64,000 nt of DNA from Tatumella ptyseos (GCF_030552895.1 NZ_CP130649.1:1116001-1180000), one strand, 5' to 3'; counted from the stretch's first letter, positions 24,855-36,630 are shown. Numbers and translations: made by a program. The notes: generated from the letters alone by a model not told the origin.

Positions 24855-24900
24855 GGGAAATCCCTTTAGCAGTTTACTTGGTTTTCAACCTGGAGGTCAT

Positions 24901-25077
24901 ATGGATCATCGTTTAGCGGGTATCGTTGCTTGTCCTGTGTGTCATGGCAAGCTTGATTATCATCCTCAAGAACAAGAGTTAATTTGTAAACCTGATGGTT
25001 TAGCTTTTCCTATCCAAGACGGGATCCCCGTATTATTGGAAAATGAAGCTCGTAGCTTAACAGCAGATGAGAGCTAA
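24901..25077 (+). CDS. ycaR: UPF0434 / Trm112-like protein YcaR
   Basis: A 58-residue protein. It starts at ATG 24901, preceded by TGGAGG, and ends two bases before the kdsB ATG, so the two are likely cotranslated. The N-terminal CPVC at residues 11-14 and a further cysteine near 29 form the Trm112-like zinc-ribbon outline, and [11 protein letters not shown] is a family hallmark. Its function in enterobacteria is not established. It always sits between lpxK and kdsB in relatives, hinting at an envelope link that is not shown. Confidence 0.93.
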   Translation: MDHRLAGIVACPVCHGKLDYHPQEQELICKPDGLAFPIQDGIPVLLENEARSLTADES

Positions 25078-25079
25078 TA

Positions 25080-25826
25080 ATGAGCTTCGTGGTTATTATC
25101 CCAGCACGCTATGCTTCTTCACGACTTCCTGGTAAGCCTTTAGCGGATATTCATGGGCAACCAATGATTGTTCATGTGTTGAACCAAGCGCGTGCTGCAG
25201 GCGCAGACCGCGTTATTGTCGCCACGGATCATGCTGAGGTGGCTGCAGCGGTCAATGCTGCGGGGGGAGAGGTCTGTATGACCCGTACTGATCATCAATC
25301 GGGTACTGAACGTTTGGCTGAAGTTATCGAACAATATCAGTTCGATGATTCGACCATTATCGTCAATGTCCAAGGTGATGAACCCTTAATCCCTCCGGCA
25401 ATTATCAAACAAGTGGCGAATAATTTAGCTCATGCTGACTGCGGTATGGCGACATTATCTGCGCCGATCCTTGATCCGCATGAGGCATTCAATCCTAATG
25501 CGGTGAAAGTGGTTACCGATAAACAGGGTTATGCTTTGTACTTTTCGAGAGCCACGATCCCTTGGGACCGTGAACGCTTCGCTCAGTCCCAGGCCACCAT
25601 TGGCGATCAGTTCCAGCGCCATCTAGGTATTTATGCCTATCGTGCAGGATTTATTCGCCAATATATTACTTGGGCACCTTGTCCGCTTGAACAGTGTGAG
25701 TTACTGGAGCAGCTGCGCGTTTTGTGGAACGGTGAAAAAATTCATGTTGCAACGGCTGAAGCGATCCCAGCCGTTGGGGTAGATACTGCTGAAGATCTTG
25801 AAAGAGTACGAGAAGTTTTAGCCTAA
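25080..25826 (+). CDS. kdsB: 3-deoxy-manno-octulosonate cytidylyltransferase
   Basis: Activates KDO to CMP-KDO for the inner core of lipopolysaccharide. It has 248 residues, as E. coli. The N-terminal [14 protein letters not shown] is the nucleotide-binding signature. [14 protein letters not shown] and [11 protein letters not shown] near residues 75-105 hold the metal-binding aspartate. It sits directly after ycaR and near msbA-lpxK, grouping lipid A and core genes. E. coli has ycbJ downstream; here elyC converges directly. Confidence 0.97.
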   Translation: MSFVVIIPARYASSRLPGKPLADIHGQPMIVHVLNQARAAGADRVIVATDHAEVAAAVNAAGGEVCMTRTDHQSGTERLAEVIEQYQFDDSTIIVNVQGDEPLIPPAIIKQVANNLAHADCGMATLSAPILDPHEAFNPNAVKVVTDKQGYALYFSRATIPWDRERFAQSQATIGDQFQRHLGIYAYRAGFIRQYITWAPCPLEQCELLEQLRVLWNGEKIHVATAEAIPAVGVDTAEDLERVREVLA

Positions 25827-25829
25827 ACC

Positions 25830-25855
25830 AAGGTTGGCCCTTCGGGGCTAACCTT
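25830..25855. terminator. Shared hairpin at the kdsB/elyC convergence
   Basis: AAGGTTGGCCC-TTCG-GGGCTAACCTT forms an 11-pair stem (one G-U) with a UUCG-type tetraloop. It begins four bases after kdsB stops. The elyC stop codon (minus strand, 25848-25850) lies inside the right arm. There is no long T run on either side, so it may act more as an mRNA end stabiliser. Confidence 0.6.
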
Positions 25856-26606
25856 GCGTGATCCACTGCCACATCCTTCCTAACCCTTCATACCAAGCTC
25901 GTTCACTATGGCTTAACCAGTAGGGTGAGGGGATGGCACGTTCCCAACCGTTAAGTGGTGAGTGTATAGCTAATTGATTAGCGGGCGCTGGAATAGGTGA
26001 TAAGTGTTGTTCGGCAAAAAATTGCAAGGCTCTCGGAAGGTGATTGGCCGAGGTGACTAAAATAAAAGGCTGGTCACCGAGCAAGTGTTTCACGGCGATA
26101 GCCTCGTGGTGAGTGTCGCGAGGTGAATCTAAGGTTACGATTTTATCTCTAGGCACGCCGAGTGTTTCGGCCACTTCTGCGGCCACACTCGCACTACTAC
26201 GAGGATTATTACCTGCCGCGGCGCCGGTGAAAATGATTTTTGCGGAGGGATTCATTCGCCACTGTCTAACCCCCTCTGTGACCCTGGGTAAACTGTTACC
26301 CAGTAAGTTGGAGCTGGGTGCCCATTCTGGGTTATAGGTGTAACCACCCCCTAGCACCACAATCGCGGCTACCGGAGAGGAGTGGTTGAGTGTCGGATAG
26401 TGATTCTCAATGGGTGTCAGTAAGCGATCAGCGACCGGCTGTAGACTTAATAAGAGAAGGCCTATCCACCCCGTGGTCAGACAGATTTTGGCTAAACGCT
26501 GACGTTGACTGAACCATAGAAAAAAAAGTCCAATGCCTAATAAGACCAATAAAAAAGGGAGTGGTAGGAGTAAACCACCCGTTATTTTTTTTAAAGTAAA
26601 TAGCAT
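25848..26606 (-). CDS. elyC: Envelope biogenesis factor ElyC
   Basis: DUF218 membrane protein needed in E. coli for peptidoglycan synthesis at low temperature, linked to undecaprenyl carrier metabolism. Starting at 26606 (MLFTLKKITGG) gives 252 residues and matches E. coli MLFTLKKVIGN; a longer start at 26645 is possible but not supported by homology. Two membrane segments are at residues 10-30 and 37-57. The periplasmic DUF218 domain begins at VVLGGGYTYNP near residue 82 and includes LVTSANHLPRA. The gene converges with kdsB and is divergent from cmoM. Confidence 0.94.
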   Translation of the reverse strand: MLFTLKKITGGLLLPLPFLLVLLGIGLFFLWFSQRQRLAKICLTTGWIGLLLLSLQPVADRLLTPIENHYPTLNHSSPVAAIVVLGGGYTYNPEWAPSSNLLGNSLPRVTEGVRQWRMNPSAKIIFTGAAAGNNPRSSASVAAEVAETLGVPRDKIVTLDSPRDTHHEAIAVKHLLGDQPFILVTSANHLPRALQFFAEQHLSPIPAPANQLAIHSPLNGWERAIPSPYWLSHSERAWYEGLGRMWQWITQG

Positions 26607-26729
26607 AGTTGACCCCGAATCGAACGAAAAAACAGCACCCAACACAGGATTCTGCAGGCAATAGCTCCATTCACATCAGAGCTGTGACAAAATAGCATAT
26701 TTCCTCTGTCGTTTATGCGGAGTATCAGT

Positions 26730-27515
26730 ATGATGGATCGAAATTTCGATGATTTGGCAGAACGTTTTGCGCAAAACATCTATGGCACCCTGAAGGGGCG
26801 TATACGACAGATTATTCTTTGGGAAGAGTTAGATCAGATTTTAGCAACACTACCCAACAAGACCTTATCTATTCTTGACGCAGGAGGAGGGATCGGACAA
26901 ATCTCTTCTGGCCTAGCGCAGCGCGGTCATCAAATTACATTATGCGATGTCTCTGAACAGATGTTGATTCGGGCCAAGCACCATGCAGAAGAACGAGGTG
27001 TTGCGTCGCAGATGCGTTTTGTCCAAACCAGTGCACAACAAGTGGGGGCTGAACTAGAACAACCGGTCGATCTCGTTCTTTTTCATGCGGTACTAGAGTG
27101 GATTGCTGAGCCTGAGAAAACGCTCGCTGCTTTATTCGACACCCTATCCCCGGGTGGCGTGTTATCATTGATGTTTTACAATCTTCATGGCTTAACGCTA
27201 CAGAATTTAACCTTGGGAAATTTCGGTTATCTGAAAGCACATATGAAGAAGCGAAAGAAAAAGACGCTTTCGCCCGATTATCCCCGTGATCCTGCCGAGG
27301 TCGACCAATGGTTAAATAACATTGGTTTTAAGATTGAAAGTAAAGCAGGGATCCGAGTATTTAGTGACTTCATACGCGATCTCCCTCCTTCCGCAAATGG
27401 TGAAGAGGGGATTATTGAAATGGAACGGCGTTACAGTCGTCAGGAACCTTTTATGAGTTTAGGGCGTTATATTCACGTCACGGCACGTAAGCCCGCAAGA
27501 AAGGATGAGCTATGA
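26730..27515 (+). CDS. cmoM: tRNA 5-carboxymethoxyuridine methyltransferase CmoM
   Basis: SAM-dependent enzyme (formerly SmtA) that methylates cmo5U34 in tRNA to mcmo5U. Starting at ATG 26730, GGAG upstream, gives [13 protein letters not shown], matching E. coli MQDRNFDDIAEKF. The SAM-binding LDAGGGIGQ is at about residues 49-57. [13 protein letters not shown] and the C-terminal [11 protein letters not shown] are family hallmarks. It overlaps mukF by four bases (ATGA), making it the first gene of the cmoM-mukFEB operon, as in E. coli. Confidence 0.96.
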   Translation: MMDRNFDDLAERFAQNIYGTLKGRIRQIILWEELDQILATLPNKTLSILDAGGGIGQISSGLAQRGHQITLCDVSEQMLIRAKHHAEERGVASQMRFVQTSAQQVGAELEQPVDLVLFHAVLEWIAEPEKTLAALFDTLSPGGVLSLMFYNLHGLTLQNLTLGNFGYLKAHMKKRKKKTLSPDYPRDPAEVDQWLNNIGFKIESKAGIRVFSDFIRDLPPSANGEEGIIEMERRYSRQEPFMSLGRYIHVTARKPARKDEL

Positions 27516-28834
27516 GTGATTTTACCCAGACTATACCTGAATTGGTGTCGTGGGCCCGCAAAAGTGATTTTGCTATCTCTCTCCCCGTCGAGCGATTAGC
27601 TTTTCTGCTCGCCATAGCGACGCTGAATGGCGAGCGAATTGAAGGTGAGCTGACGGAATCTGAATTAATGGATGCTTTCAAACATGTCAGCAATGTCTTC
27701 GAACAAAGTCCTGAAACGGTTGAGTTACGGGGAAATAATGCGATTAACGACATGGTTAAACAGCGTATCCTGAACCGATTTACCTCTGAGCAAGCTGAAG
27801 GCTACGCCATCTATCGCTTAACCCCCTTAGCCATCGGGATTACTGATTATTATGTCCGCCAAAAAGAGTTCTCAACCTTACGCTTATCGATGCAGCTATC
27901 GATAGTGGGTAACGAGCTAAAACGCGCGGCAGACGATGCCCATCAGGATGGCGATCAATTTCATTGGCACCGTAACGTATTTGCTCCGCTGAAGTATTCG
28001 GTCGCTGAAATCTTCGATAGTATCGATCTTACTCAGCGACAAATGGATGAACAGCAACAGCAAATCAAACAAGAGATTGCCGACCTACTGAATAAGGATT
28101 GGCGGGCTGCCATTTCAAGTTGTGAGATTTTGCTCTCAGAAACCTCAGGAACCTTACGTGAATTGCAAGATACGTTGGAAGCAGCGGGCGATAAACTGCA
28201 AACTCACCTATTAGTGATACAAGAATCTATCTATGGTGTTCCTGATCTAGCTTATATCGATAAACTGATTTTCGAACTACAAAATAAATTAGACAGAATT
28301 ATTAGTTGGGGCCAACAAGCTATCGATTTATGGATTGGATACGACCGCCATGTGCATAAGTTTATTCGGACTGCAATCGACTTAGATAAGAATCGTGTCT
28401 TCGCCCAGCGTTTACGGCAATCTGTACAACATTATTTTGATGCCCCATGGGCACTTACTTATAGCAGCGCTGAACGGTTGTACGATACGCGTGATGACGA
28501 AATGACGTTACGCAACGACGATGTGATGGGCGAGCTCCCCCCAGAACTTGAATTCGAAGAATTTAATGAAATTCGTGAGCAGTTAGCGGCAATGATTGAA
28601 CAGGCGCTCCAAGCTTACCGTCGTGAAGGTAAGCCGCTCAATCTGGCAGAGGTGATGAAACTCTATCTCGCTCAATACCCTCGAGCACGGCATTTCGACC
28701 TCGCACGCATTGTGGTCGACCAAGCGGTGCAACTGGGGGTTTCTGAAGCCGATTTGGCAGGATTACCTGCTGAATGGCACACTATTAATGAATATGGCGC
28801 TAAGGTGCAGGCACATGTCATCGACAAATATTGA
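27512..28834 (+). CDS. mukF: Chromosome partition protein MukF (kleisin)
   Basis: Kleisin subunit of the MukBEF condensin, which dimerises and bridges MukB heads. It has 440 residues, as E. coli. It shows an N-terminal winged helix (about 1-115), a helical middle with Gln-rich coiled coil near residue 175-190, and a C-terminal winged helix. An acidic stretch precedes the linker ([15 protein letters not shown] near 340). It overlaps cmoM by four bases and mukE by about twenty, so the complex is translated from one coupled message. Confidence 0.97.
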   Translation: MSDFTQTIPELVSWARKSDFAISLPVERLAFLLAIATLNGERIEGELTESELMDAFKHVSNVFEQSPETVELRGNNAINDMVKQRILNRFTSEQAEGYAIYRLTPLAIGITDYYVRQKEFSTLRLSMQLSIVGNELKRAADDAHQDGDQFHWHRNVFAPLKYSVAEIFDSIDLTQRQMDEQQQQIKQEIADLLNKDWRAAISSCEILLSETSGTLRELQDTLEAAGDKLQTHLLVIQESIYGVPDLAYIDKLIFELQNKLDRIISWGQQAIDLWIGYDRHVHKFIRTAIDLDKNRVFAQRLRQSVQHYFDAPWALTYSSAERLYDTRDDEMTLRNDDVMGELPPELEFEEFNEIREQLAAMIEQALQAYRREGKPLNLAEVMKLYLAQYPRARHFDLARIVVDQAVQLGVSEADLAGLPAEWHTINEYGAKVQAHVIDKY

Positions 28835-29540
28835 ACAAGTGATGCCAGTTAAATTGGCTCAAGCTCTTGCTAATCCGTTATTTCCAGCCTTAGACAGCCA
28901 TTTACGCGCAGGTCGCCATATCAGTCTGGAAGACCTTGATCAACATGCTCTATTGATGGATTTTGAACACGAACTCGCCGAGTTTTACGGGCGTTACCAT
29001 GTGGAACTTGTCCGAGCACCAGAAGGCTTCTTCTATCTGCGCCCACGTTCAACAACGCTCATCGCGCGTTCGGTGCTGTCAGAATTAGATATGATGGTCG
29101 GTAAAATTTTATGCTATCTCTACCTCAGCCCAGAACGCTTGGCCAATGAGGGGATCTTCACCTTTCAAGAACTGTATGACGAATTGTTGAGTTTAGCTGA
29201 TGAAAGTAAATTGCTCCGTTTCGTTAACCAACGTTCTACCGGTTCCGATGTAGATAGAGCAAAACTACTGGATAAAGTACGTTCCTCGTTAAACCGGTTA
29301 CGCCGATTAGGTATGGTGTGGTTTATGGCGAACGACAGCAGTAAATTTAGAATTAAAGAGTCAGTCTTTCGCTTTGGTGCGGAAGTACGTAGTGGTGACG
29401 ATCCGCGCGAGGCGCAACTCCGCTTAATTCGTGACGGTGAAGCGGTTGAGATCGAAACTGGCTCAGGACTAACAGATGAAGAAAAAGAGCATGCCGATGA
29501 TGACGCGGCAGAAGGGCAACAAGAAGGTGATGACGCATGA
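28815..29540 (+). CDS. mukE: Chromosome partition protein MukE
   Basis: Dimeric KITE-type winged-helix subunit of MukBEF that binds MukF. The start at ATG 28815 ([14 protein letters not shown]) is the start used in E. coli and lies inside the mukF 3' end. Length is 241 residues, slightly longer than E. coli because of an acidic, low-complexity C-terminal tail ([20 protein letters not shown]). The stop overlaps the mukB ATG by four bases. Confidence 0.96.
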   Translation: MSSTNIEQVMPVKLAQALANPLFPALDSHLRAGRHISLEDLDQHALLMDFEHELAEFYGRYHVELVRAPEGFFYLRPRSTTLIARSVLSELDMMVGKILCYLYLSPERLANEGIFTFQELYDELLSLADESKLLRFVNQRSTGSDVDRAKLLDKVRSSLNRLRRLGMVWFMANDSSKFRIKESVFRFGAEVRSGDDPREAQLRLIRDGEAVEIETGSGLTDEEKEHADDDAAEGQQEGDDA

Positions 29541-32500
29541 TTGAACGTGGAAAATTTCGTTCGCTTACCCTAATAAACTGGAATGGATTCTTTGCCCGGA
29601 CGTTTGACCTAGATGAATTGGTCACGACCCTATCAGGTGGGAACGGTGCCGGTAAATCGACAACGATGGCGGCCTTTATTACCGCTTTGATTCCTGATTT
29701 GACACTATTACATTTCCGGAATACGACCGAAGCTGGGGCGACTACAGGTTCTAGAGATAAAGGACTGCACGGTAAGCTTCGTCCGGGTGTCTGTTATGCC
29801 GCTTTAGATGTTGTCAACTCCCGTGGTCAGCGCTCGTTAGTCGGCGTACGTCTTCAGCAAGTTGCAGGGCGTGATAAAAAAGTCGATATCAAACCTTTCA
29901 GCATCCATGATATTCCTGAAGATACCTTGCCCACTGATCTCTTAACCGAGGTCTTGAATAGCCGTCAGGCCAAGGTGCGTCCGCTAAGTGAAGTTAAAGA
30001 GCGGATGGATGCGCAACAGGTTATGACCTTCAAAGCGTACAGTTCGGTGACCGATTATCACAGCATGATGTTCGATCACGGCATTGTTCCCCGTCGTTTA
30101 CGCAGCCAAAGTGATCGGAGTAAATTCTATCGCTTGATCGAAGCCTCTTTATACGGTGGTATATCAAGTACGATCACCCGTTCACTACGTGATTATTTAC
30201 TACCTGAAAATGGTGGTGTGCGTAAGGCTTTCCAAGATATGGAAGGCGCTTTACGTGAAAATAGGATGACCCTTGAAGCGATTCGTGTCACTCAAGCCGA
30301 TCGTAGTCTGTTTAAACATCTGATTACCGAAGCAACACAATATGTTGCTTCAGACTATATGCGTCACGCGAATGATCGCCGTGTCAATCTGGATGGCGCG
30401 ATTGCACTACGTCAAGAATTACAGACGGGTCGCCACCAGTTAAAGACTGAACAGTTCCGTCATGTCGAAATGGCTCGCGAGCTCTCTGAGCACGTTGAGG
30501 CAGAAGGGGATTTGGAAAGCGAATACCAGGCTGCCAGTGACCATCTAACTGTGGTACAGAACGCGGTACGTCAGCAAGAAAAAATCGAGCGTTACGAAAA
30601 CGAGATTGAAGAGCTTTCATATCGTTTAGAAGAGCAACAAGAAGTCGTCGCCGAAGCTCAAGAAATTAATGAAGCGCATCAAGAGAATGTTGAAGCTTCT
30701 GAAATTGAAGTCGATGAACTCAAAAGTCAGCTTGCTAATTTCCAACAGGCGTTAGACGTCCAACAAACACGTGCTATTCAGTATCAACAAGCAGTCAATG
30801 CGCTACAGCGTGCAAAAGATCTCTGTCATATTGAGGACTTGTCTTCTGAGAACGCCAGCGAATGGCAGGCGCGTTTCCAATCCCGCGAAGAAGAAGCAAC
30901 GAATTTACTGCTCAATTTAGAACAAAAATTAAGTGTCGCACAGGCAGCACACAGCCAGTTCAATCAGGCCTTAGAACTGGTGCAACAAATTAGTGGACCA
31001 GTCAATCGTACTGAGGCGTGGCAAGTGGGTCGCGAAGCACTACGTGAAGCACAACAACAACGCCATCTTGCTGATCAGTTACCCTCGTTACGCCTGCGTC
31101 TGTCGGAGCTGGAACAGCGGCTTCGTGAACAGCATGATGCGGAGCGTCTGTTGGCCGAGTTTTGCAAACGCCAAGGCCAGCAATACGAAGCGGATGCGCT
31201 AGAAGATTTACACCGTGAATACGAAGCGCGGATTGAGCAACTGAGCTCTGGCGTTGATGAAGCCAGTGAACAGAGGTTGTTACATCGCCAATCATTAGAT
31301 CAAATTCGCGAAAAGATCAGTACCTTAACTAACCGTGCACCGCATTGGTTAGCCGCACAAGAGATCCTGACACAGTTGAGTGAGCAGACTGGCCAAGTCT
31401 TTACGCAAAGTAGTCAGGTAACAGAATACATGCAGTATCTGTTGGAACGTGAACGGGAAACCACCGTTGAACGTGATGAGGTTGCCAGCCGTCGCCGTCA
31501 AGTCGAGCAGCAAATTGAACGTCTCAGCCAACCGGGTGGTGCGGAAGATAGCCGCTTAAATCACTTAGCCGAAAAGTTTGGGGGGGTGCTGCTCTCTGAA
31601 ATCTATGATGATGTTACCCTCGAGGATGCGCCTTATTTCTCAGCGCTATATGGACCTTCTCGACATGCGATTGTCGTACCTGAGTTAGCGCCTATCCAAG
31701 CATTACTGGCGGATCTGGACGATTGTCCTGAAGATCTTTACCTGATTGAAGGGGACCCGCAATCTTTTGATGATAGTGTGTTCAGTGTCGAAGAATTGAA
31801 CCAAGCGGTAGTAGTAAAAATTGCTGATCGCCAGTGGCGTTATTCACGTTTCCCGAAAGTTCCTCTGTTTGGTCGGGCAGCCCGCGAAAATCAACTGGAA
31901 CTCCTTTCGCAAGAGCGTGATGTTCTAAGTGAAAAGTATGCCACGCTCTCTTTTGATGTTCAGAAATCACAGCGTCTGCACCAATCCTTTAGCCGTTTCA
32001 TTGGTAGCCATTTGGCGATAGCCTTTGAACAAGATCCTGAAGCGCAGATCCGCCAACTCACCTCACGACGTACCGATATTGAACGGGCGATGGCGCAACA
32101 TGAAGCGAATACTCAACAGCAGCGTCAGCAATTCGAGACAGCTCGTGAAGGGGTAGCATTACTTAACCGTCTTCTACCTCGCGTTAATTTGCTTCTCGAT
32201 GAAACATTGGCAGATCGTTGCGAAGAGCTACGTGAACAGGTTGATGAGTCGCAAGAAGCGGCGCGATTCTTACATCAGTTTGGGCAAAAACTTGCCAAGC
32301 TTGAGTCAATAATTAGTGTGTTGCAAAGTGATCCAGAACAACATCAGCAGTTGCAAGACGATTACCGCACTGCGCAACAGCAGCAGCGAGATTACCGTCA
32401 GCAAGCTTTTGCGTTAACTGAAGTCGTCCAGCGTCGTGCCCACTTCAATTACTCTGAAGCCGAGGGGATGGTCGACGGTAACAGTGATTTGACCCAAAAG

Positions 32501-33994
32501 TTACGCCAACAATTAGCGCACGCTGAGGACGAGCGCGCCGAGTTGCGCGACCGTCTACGTCAACATCAGCAGCAGTTGACACAGAGTAGCCAGTTATTAG
32601 CTTCGCTGAAAAGTTCTTATGATGCGAAGCGCGATATGCTGTCGGAATTACAACAAGAGATGCAAGCCTTGGGGGCCAAAGCCGATCCTCATGCCGAGCT
32701 TCAGGCTAAAGAGTTACGTGATTCACTTTATCATCAGTTAAGTCATAATCGCGCCCGCCGTCATCAATTGGAAAAACAATTGACCTTCTGTGAAGCAGAG
32801 ATGGAGTCGTTACAAAAACGATTACGGAAAGTTGAACGGGATTACAGCCAAGGCCGTAACCAAGTAGTCACTGCAAAAGCGGGGTGGTGTACCGTTTTAC
32901 GTTTAGTAAAAGAGAATGGCTTAGAAAGACGTTTACACCGTCGTGAGTTGGCATACTTAGGCGGTGATGAACTGCGGTCAATGTCGGATAAAGCGCTTGG
33001 GGCGTTACGTTTGGCGGTGGCCGATAATGAACACCTCCGCGATGTATTACGTCTGTCAGAAGAGCCACGTTATCCAGAGCGTAAGATTCGTTTCTTTATA
33101 GCGGTCTATCAGCACCTTCGTGAAAGGATTCGTCAGGATATCATCCGTACTGATGACCCAATCGAAGCCATTGAGCAGATGGAGATTGAACTTAATCGCT
33201 TAACCGAAGAGTTAACTTCACGTGAGCAAACACTGGCAATCAGTTCACGGAGTGCTGCGAATATTATTCGTAAAACGATTCAACGCGAACAGACCCGTAT
33301 CCGCCAATTAAACCAAGGGTTACAAGCGGTTAAATTCGGGCAGGTGAATAGTGTTCGCTTGAATGTCAATGTCCGAGAGGCTCATTCAACCCTATTGGAA
33401 ACGCTTGCTCAGGACCATGAGCAGCATCAGGACCTGTTTAATAGTCAACGGTTGACGTTCTCAGAAGCCTTAGCCAAACTTTACCAACGTCTTAACCCAC
33501 ATATCGATTTGGGTAGCAGGACACCACAGGTTATTGGCGAAGAGTTATTGGATTATCGTAACTACTTGGAGATGGAAGTCGAGGTCAACCGTGGTTCTGA
33601 CGGTTGGCTGCGCGCCGAGAGTGGGGCGCTGTCGACAGGGGAAGCCATTGGTACAGGGATGTCGATCTTGGTTATGGTGGTACAAAGTTGGGAGGATGAA
33701 TCTCGCCGTCTTAGAGGGAAAGACATCTCTCCGTGCCGCTTATTGTTCTTGGATGAAGCTGCACGACTGGACGCAAGATCAATCGCCACGCTCTTTGAAC
33801 TGTGTGAGCGGCTTGAGATGCAATTAGTCATTGCAGCACCAGAAAATATTAGCCCAGAAAAAGGCACAACTTATAAATTAATGCGTAAAGTCGTAAACGA
33901 GATTGAACACGTACATGTGGTTGGATTGAAAGGGTTTTCCCCAGAAGTCACGCCAGTACAGGTGGCCTCGGAATCGTTCGCCGACGAAAATTAG
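29537..33994 (+). CDS. mukB: Chromosome partition protein MukB (SMC-like)
   Basis: SMC-type ATPase that compacts and segregates the chromosome with MukE, MukF and topoisomerase IV. It has 1485 residues (E. coli 1486). The N-terminal Walker [10 protein letters not shown] is at about 34-42. Two long Gln/Glu-rich coiled-coil arms flank a hinge near 645-780. The C-terminal head has the signature [11 protein letters not shown] near 1366 and Walker [12 protein letters not shown] near 1402. MukBEF goes together with MatP, which is also in the window. No disruption is seen. Confidence 0.98.
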   Translation: MIERGKFRSLTLINWNGFFARTFDLDELVTTLSGGNGAGKSTTMAAFITALIPDLTLLHFRNTTEAGATTGSRDKGLHGKLRPGVCYAALDVVNSRGQRSLVGVRLQQVAGRDKKVDIKPFSIHDIPEDTLPTDLLTEVLNSRQAKVRPLSEVKERMDAQQVMTFKAYSSVTDYHSMMFDHGIVPRRLRSQSDRSKFYRLIEASLYGGISSTITRSLRDYLLPENGGVRKAFQDMEGALRENRMTLEAIRVTQADRSLFKHLITEATQYVASDYMRHANDRRVNLDGAIALRQELQTGRHQLKTEQFRHVEMARELSEHVEAEGDLESEYQAASDHLTVVQNAVRQQEKIERYENEIEELSYRLEEQQEVVAEAQEINEAHQENVEASEIEVDELKSQLANFQQALDVQQTRAIQYQQAVNALQRAKDLCHIEDLSSENASEWQARFQSREEEATNLLLNLEQKLSVAQAAHSQFNQALELVQQISGPVNRTEAWQVGREALREAQQQRHLADQLPSLRLRLSELEQRLREQHDAERLLAEFCKRQGQQYEADALEDLHREYEARIEQLSSGVDEASEQRLLHRQSLDQIREKISTLTNRAPHWLAAQEILTQLSEQTGQVFTQSSQVTEYMQYLLERERETTVERDEVASRRRQVEQQIERLSQPGGAEDSRLNHLAEKFGGVLLSEIYDDVTLEDAPYFSALYGPSRHAIVVPELAPIQALLADLDDCPEDLYLIEGDPQSFDDSVFSVEELNQAVVVKIADRQWRYSRFPKVPLFGRAARENQLELLSQERDVLSEKYATLSFDVQKSQRLHQSFSRFIGSHLAIAFEQDPEAQIRQLTSRRTDIERAMAQHEANTQQQRQQFETAREGVALLNRLLPRVNLLLDETLADRCEELREQVDESQEAARFLHQFGQKLAKLESIISVLQSDPEQHQQLQDDYRTAQQQQRDYRQQAFALTEVVQRRAHFNYSEAEGMVDGNSDLTQKLRQQLAHAEDERAELRDRLRQHQQQLTQSSQLLASLKSSYDAKRDMLSELQQEMQALGAKADPHAELQAKELRDSLYHQLSHNRARRHQLEKQLTFCEAEMESLQKRLRKVERDYSQGRNQVVTAKAGWCTVLRLVKENGLERRLHRRELAYLGGDELRSMSDKALGALRLAVADNEHLRDVLRLSEEPRYPERKIRFFIAVYQHLRERIRQDIIRTDDPIEAIEQMEIELNRLTEELTSREQTLAISSRSAANIIRKTIQREQTRIRQLNQGLQAVKFGQVNSVRLNVNVREAHSTLLETLAQDHEQHQDLFNSQRLTFSEALAKLYQRLNPHIDLGSRTPQVIGEELLDYRNYLEMEVEVNRGSDGWLRAESGALSTGEAIGTGMSILVMVVQSWEDESRRLRGKDISPCRLLFLDEAARLDARSIATLFELCERLEMQLVIAAPENISPEKGTTYKLMRKVVNEIEHVHVVGLKGFSPEVTPVQVASESFADEN

Positions 33995-34024
33995 ATTAGC
34001 CTGAATTATCATTTGTTCCTGATT

Positions 34025-34057
34025 AAACGACATTTGTTTATAACAAATGTCGTTTTT
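34025..34057 (+). terminator. Rho-independent terminator of the muk operon
   Basis: AAACGACATTTGTT pairs with AACAAATGTCGTTT around a short loop, followed by a T run, 30 bases after mukB. Confidence 0.88.
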
Positions 34058-34136
34058 TCGTTTACACTCAAAGGAAGAAAATAATAAAAAACATTGAACT
34101 TTTTGGTGCGTGTCTAAACAAGGTAAGGAGTCAGGG

Positions 34137-35918
34137 ATGTTTCTAAAGTGTTTTCAGCTCAAACCGGTATTGCTAATCGGCGGTATGTCATTAGCAATCG
34201 GCAGTTCGATGGCCGCACAAGCCGCCTCTGAGCAGGCGAGCTCACCCATTACCCATACTAATACTCCTAGCCAGCGTATTACTTCGATCTATCAAGCGTT
34301 GCCCTCTGGCGTTTCACCTTATTATGGCAGTTTATTGACGTCAGTCTATCGCCAGCATCATCAGCAACCGTTATGGACGGATGAGTCGGCGATACGTAGC
34401 TTCGAGCAGCAGCTTTCTGAGGTGGCGCTGTCTGGCGTGCAACCTCAGTTTACACGGTGGCTTTCGATATTAAGCCGAAATGATTTATCGAATGATGCAC
34501 GGGATGTCGTACTCTCCGATGCCTTACTGGGCTATCTCCAATTTGTGAATGCTGCACCCGCACAAGGTGAAACATGGTTTTACGGTCCGAATGGCTTTCG
34601 CCTGACCGCACCAAGCTCTGCCTTGGTAGGGCGTTGGATGCAAGCAGTTAATCACGGTACAACCCAACAATTTATCGATAGCTTAATACCCCAGCACCCG
34701 CAATACCGCCCCATGCAAAAAGCGCTGGTGGTGTTACTCGCTGACAATAAGCCTTGGCCAAAACTTGACTTAACCCATACGATACGCCCAGGCGATAGTG
34801 ACCCAGCAATTCCTCAATTAAGGCAATTACTGGTTCGCGCTGGTTGGCTCAGTGAAACCGATGCACAGGCCTCAATTCCTGCTGCAGCACAAGCCGAACA
34901 ATCACAATCAGCGCAATCGCAACCCGTCGCTGCGCCTAGCCAGCAAAGGATGCTATCTCCGGCGCCGGCATCCAATAATGTCGCGCCAGCATTCAATGGC
35001 CCAGCGGAAAATATCTATACCGATGCCATGGTTTCTGCTGTGAAACGTTTTCAACATTGGCAGGGCTTAACCGATGACGGGGTAATAGGCTACAAAACGC
35101 GTGAATGGTTAACTATTACTCCGCATCAACGTGCGACTTTACTCGCGTTAAATATGCAGCGTTTACGTTTATTACCCGATGATATGCATAATGGCATCAT
35201 GGTAAATATCGCGAACTATTCATTGAATTACTACGTTGAAGGGAAAACAATTCTTTCATCACGCGTTATCGTAGGGCGTCCTGATAGAAAAACTCCTCTT
35301 ATGCGCAGTGCTTTGAATAGTGTGGTGCTCAACCCGACGTGGACGGTACCCAATACCTTGATTCGTGAGGATCTGGTGCCCAAACTGCGCAAAGATCCCA
35401 GCTATTTAGCTAAGCATAATTTTACCCTTTATTCTGGATGGGGTGCAGATGCAACGGTTGTTAACCCGTCAAGTGTGAACTGGCAGACCGTTTCCGCTTC
35501 GGCTTTCCCATATCGTGTTATGCAGTCGCCGGGACCACAAAACTCTCTGGGCCGCTACAAATTCAATATGCCTAGCTCCGATGCGATTTACTTACACGAT
35601 ACGCCTAACCATGGACTATTCCAGCAAGATATCAGAGCCATCAGTTCGGGCTGTGTTCGGGTAAATAAAGCGGCGCAATTGGCTGGATTACTTCTAAAAG
35701 ATGTCGGTTGGGATCAGAGCCGCATTTCCTCTACCCTTGACAGTCGAACAACTCGGCCTATTTCGATTCGTCACCGTATCCCAGTCAATCTTTACTATTT
35801 AACGGCATGGGTAAGTGAAGAAGGGCAGGCACAGTTCCGTACTGACATCTATAATTATGATCAATTGGCGCGTTCAGGCTGGAGCGCAATCAGTAACGCC
35901 GAGAAGTTTTTATTGTAG
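34137..35918 (+). CDS. ldtD: L,D-transpeptidase LdtD (YcbB)
   Basis: Periplasmic enzyme that forms 3-3 (mDAP-mDAP) peptidoglycan crosslinks. Starting at ATG 34137 (AAGGAG six bases upstream) gives 593 residues (E. coli 615). A signal peptide of about 29 residues ends ...SMAAQA. A peptidoglycan-binding domain is near residues 300-335 (VKRFQHWQGLTDDGVIG), preceded by a Gln/Ala/Pro-rich linker. The YkuD catalytic domain holds HDTPNHGLF and SGCVRV, with the active cysteine at about residue 506. Its neighbour mepK cleaves the bonds this enzyme makes. Confidence 0.96.
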   Translation: MFLKCFQLKPVLLIGGMSLAIGSSMAAQAASEQASSPITHTNTPSQRITSIYQALPSGVSPYYGSLLTSVYRQHHQQPLWTDESAIRSFEQQLSEVALSGVQPQFTRWLSILSRNDLSNDARDVVLSDALLGYLQFVNAAPAQGETWFYGPNGFRLTAPSSALVGRWMQAVNHGTTQQFIDSLIPQHPQYRPMQKALVVLLADNKPWPKLDLTHTIRPGDSDPAIPQLRQLLVRAGWLSETDAQASIPAAAQAEQSQSAQSQPVAAPSQQRMLSPAPASNNVAPAFNGPAENIYTDAMVSAVKRFQHWQGLTDDGVIGYKTREWLTITPHQRATLLALNMQRLRLLPDDMHNGIMVNIANYSLNYYVEGKTILSSRVIVGRPDRKTPLMRSALNSVVLNPTWTVPNTLIREDLVPKLRKDPSYLAKHNFTLYSGWGADATVVNPSSVNWQTVSASAFPYRVMQSPGPQNSLGRYKFNMPSSDAIYLHDTPNHGLFQQDIRAISSGCVRVNKAAQLAGLLLKDVGWDQSRISSTLDSRTTRPISIRHRIPVNLYYLTAWVSEEGQAQFRTDIYNYDQLARSGWSAISNAEKFLL

Positions 35919-35924
35919 ACTCAC

Positions 35925-35954
35925 CATTCAGCTGGCTAATAAGCCAGCTGAATG
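35925..35954 (+). terminator. Hairpin after ldtD
   Basis: CATTCAGCTGGC-TAATAA-GCCAGCTGAATG is a perfect 12-pair stem seven bases after the ldtD stop. It is not followed by a T run, so termination is uncertain. Confidence 0.55.
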
Positions 35955-36071
35955 TCTTACTAAATGTAATTAAATTGATCGTTCTCATGTCTGCGTCTTG
36001 ACGAAGGGCAACACTCTGGGTATGGTTCCTCTGTTGTTTTTTTGTCCTTTAGTCTCGCGGATCCCATGCCC

Positions 36072-36629
36072 ATGGAAAAAATTGATTCACATCGTCGTAA
36101 ACTGCTTTTACTTGGTTCAGCTGCAGCCGGAATTTCTTGCCTTCCACAGTTCGCACAAGCCTCTTTATCGACCTCGCGCCCTAAAATTTTGACGTTAAAT
36201 AACATCAATACTGGGGAGAGTTTAAAAGCAGAGTTCTTTAACGGTAAAACCTATAATCCGAGTGAACTTGCAAGGCTCAATCATTTTTTCCGTGATTACC
36301 GTGCAGACAAAATTCATGCCATAGACCCACATCTTTTTGAACATATCTACCGACTCCAAGTCATGCTGGACACACGCAAGCCTATCCAACTGGTTTCAGG
36401 CTTTCGGAGTATTGCCACTAACAACCATTTACGTGGCAGAAGCGCCCATAGTGGCGTAGCTAAGCACAGTTATCATACGCTAGGCCAAGCAATGGACTTT
36501 CATATCGAAGGTGTTGCATTGAGTAATGTTAGAAAAGCTGCGCTAAAAATGAATGCCGGTGGGGTGGGGTACTACCCTAAGAGCAATTTCGTGCATATTG
36601 ATACCGGTCCAGTTCGTCATTGGTCCTGA
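36072..36629 (+). CDS. mepK: Murein endopeptidase MepK (YcbK)
   Basis: Periplasmic M15-like peptidase that in E. coli cleaves 3-3 crosslinks made by L,D-transpeptidases. From ATG 36072 ([15 protein letters not shown]) it has 185 residues, near E. coli (182). The twin arginine at 8-9 followed by a hydrophobic stretch is a Tat signal. Zinc-site residues are expected in [14 protein letters not shown] and in the C-terminal FVHID. ATGs at 36066 and further upstream are possible but lack homology. The gene lies between ldtD and ycbL, the conserved order. Confidence 0.93.
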   Translation: MEKIDSHRRKLLLLGSAAAGISCLPQFAQASLSTSRPKILTLNNINTGESLKAEFFNGKTYNPSELARLNHFFRDYRADKIHAIDPHLFEHIYRLQVMLDTRKPIQLVSGFRSIATNNHLRGRSAHSGVAKHSYHTLGQAMDFHIEGVALSNVRKAALKMNAGGVGYYPKSNFVHIDTGPVRHWS

Positions 36630-36630
36630 G

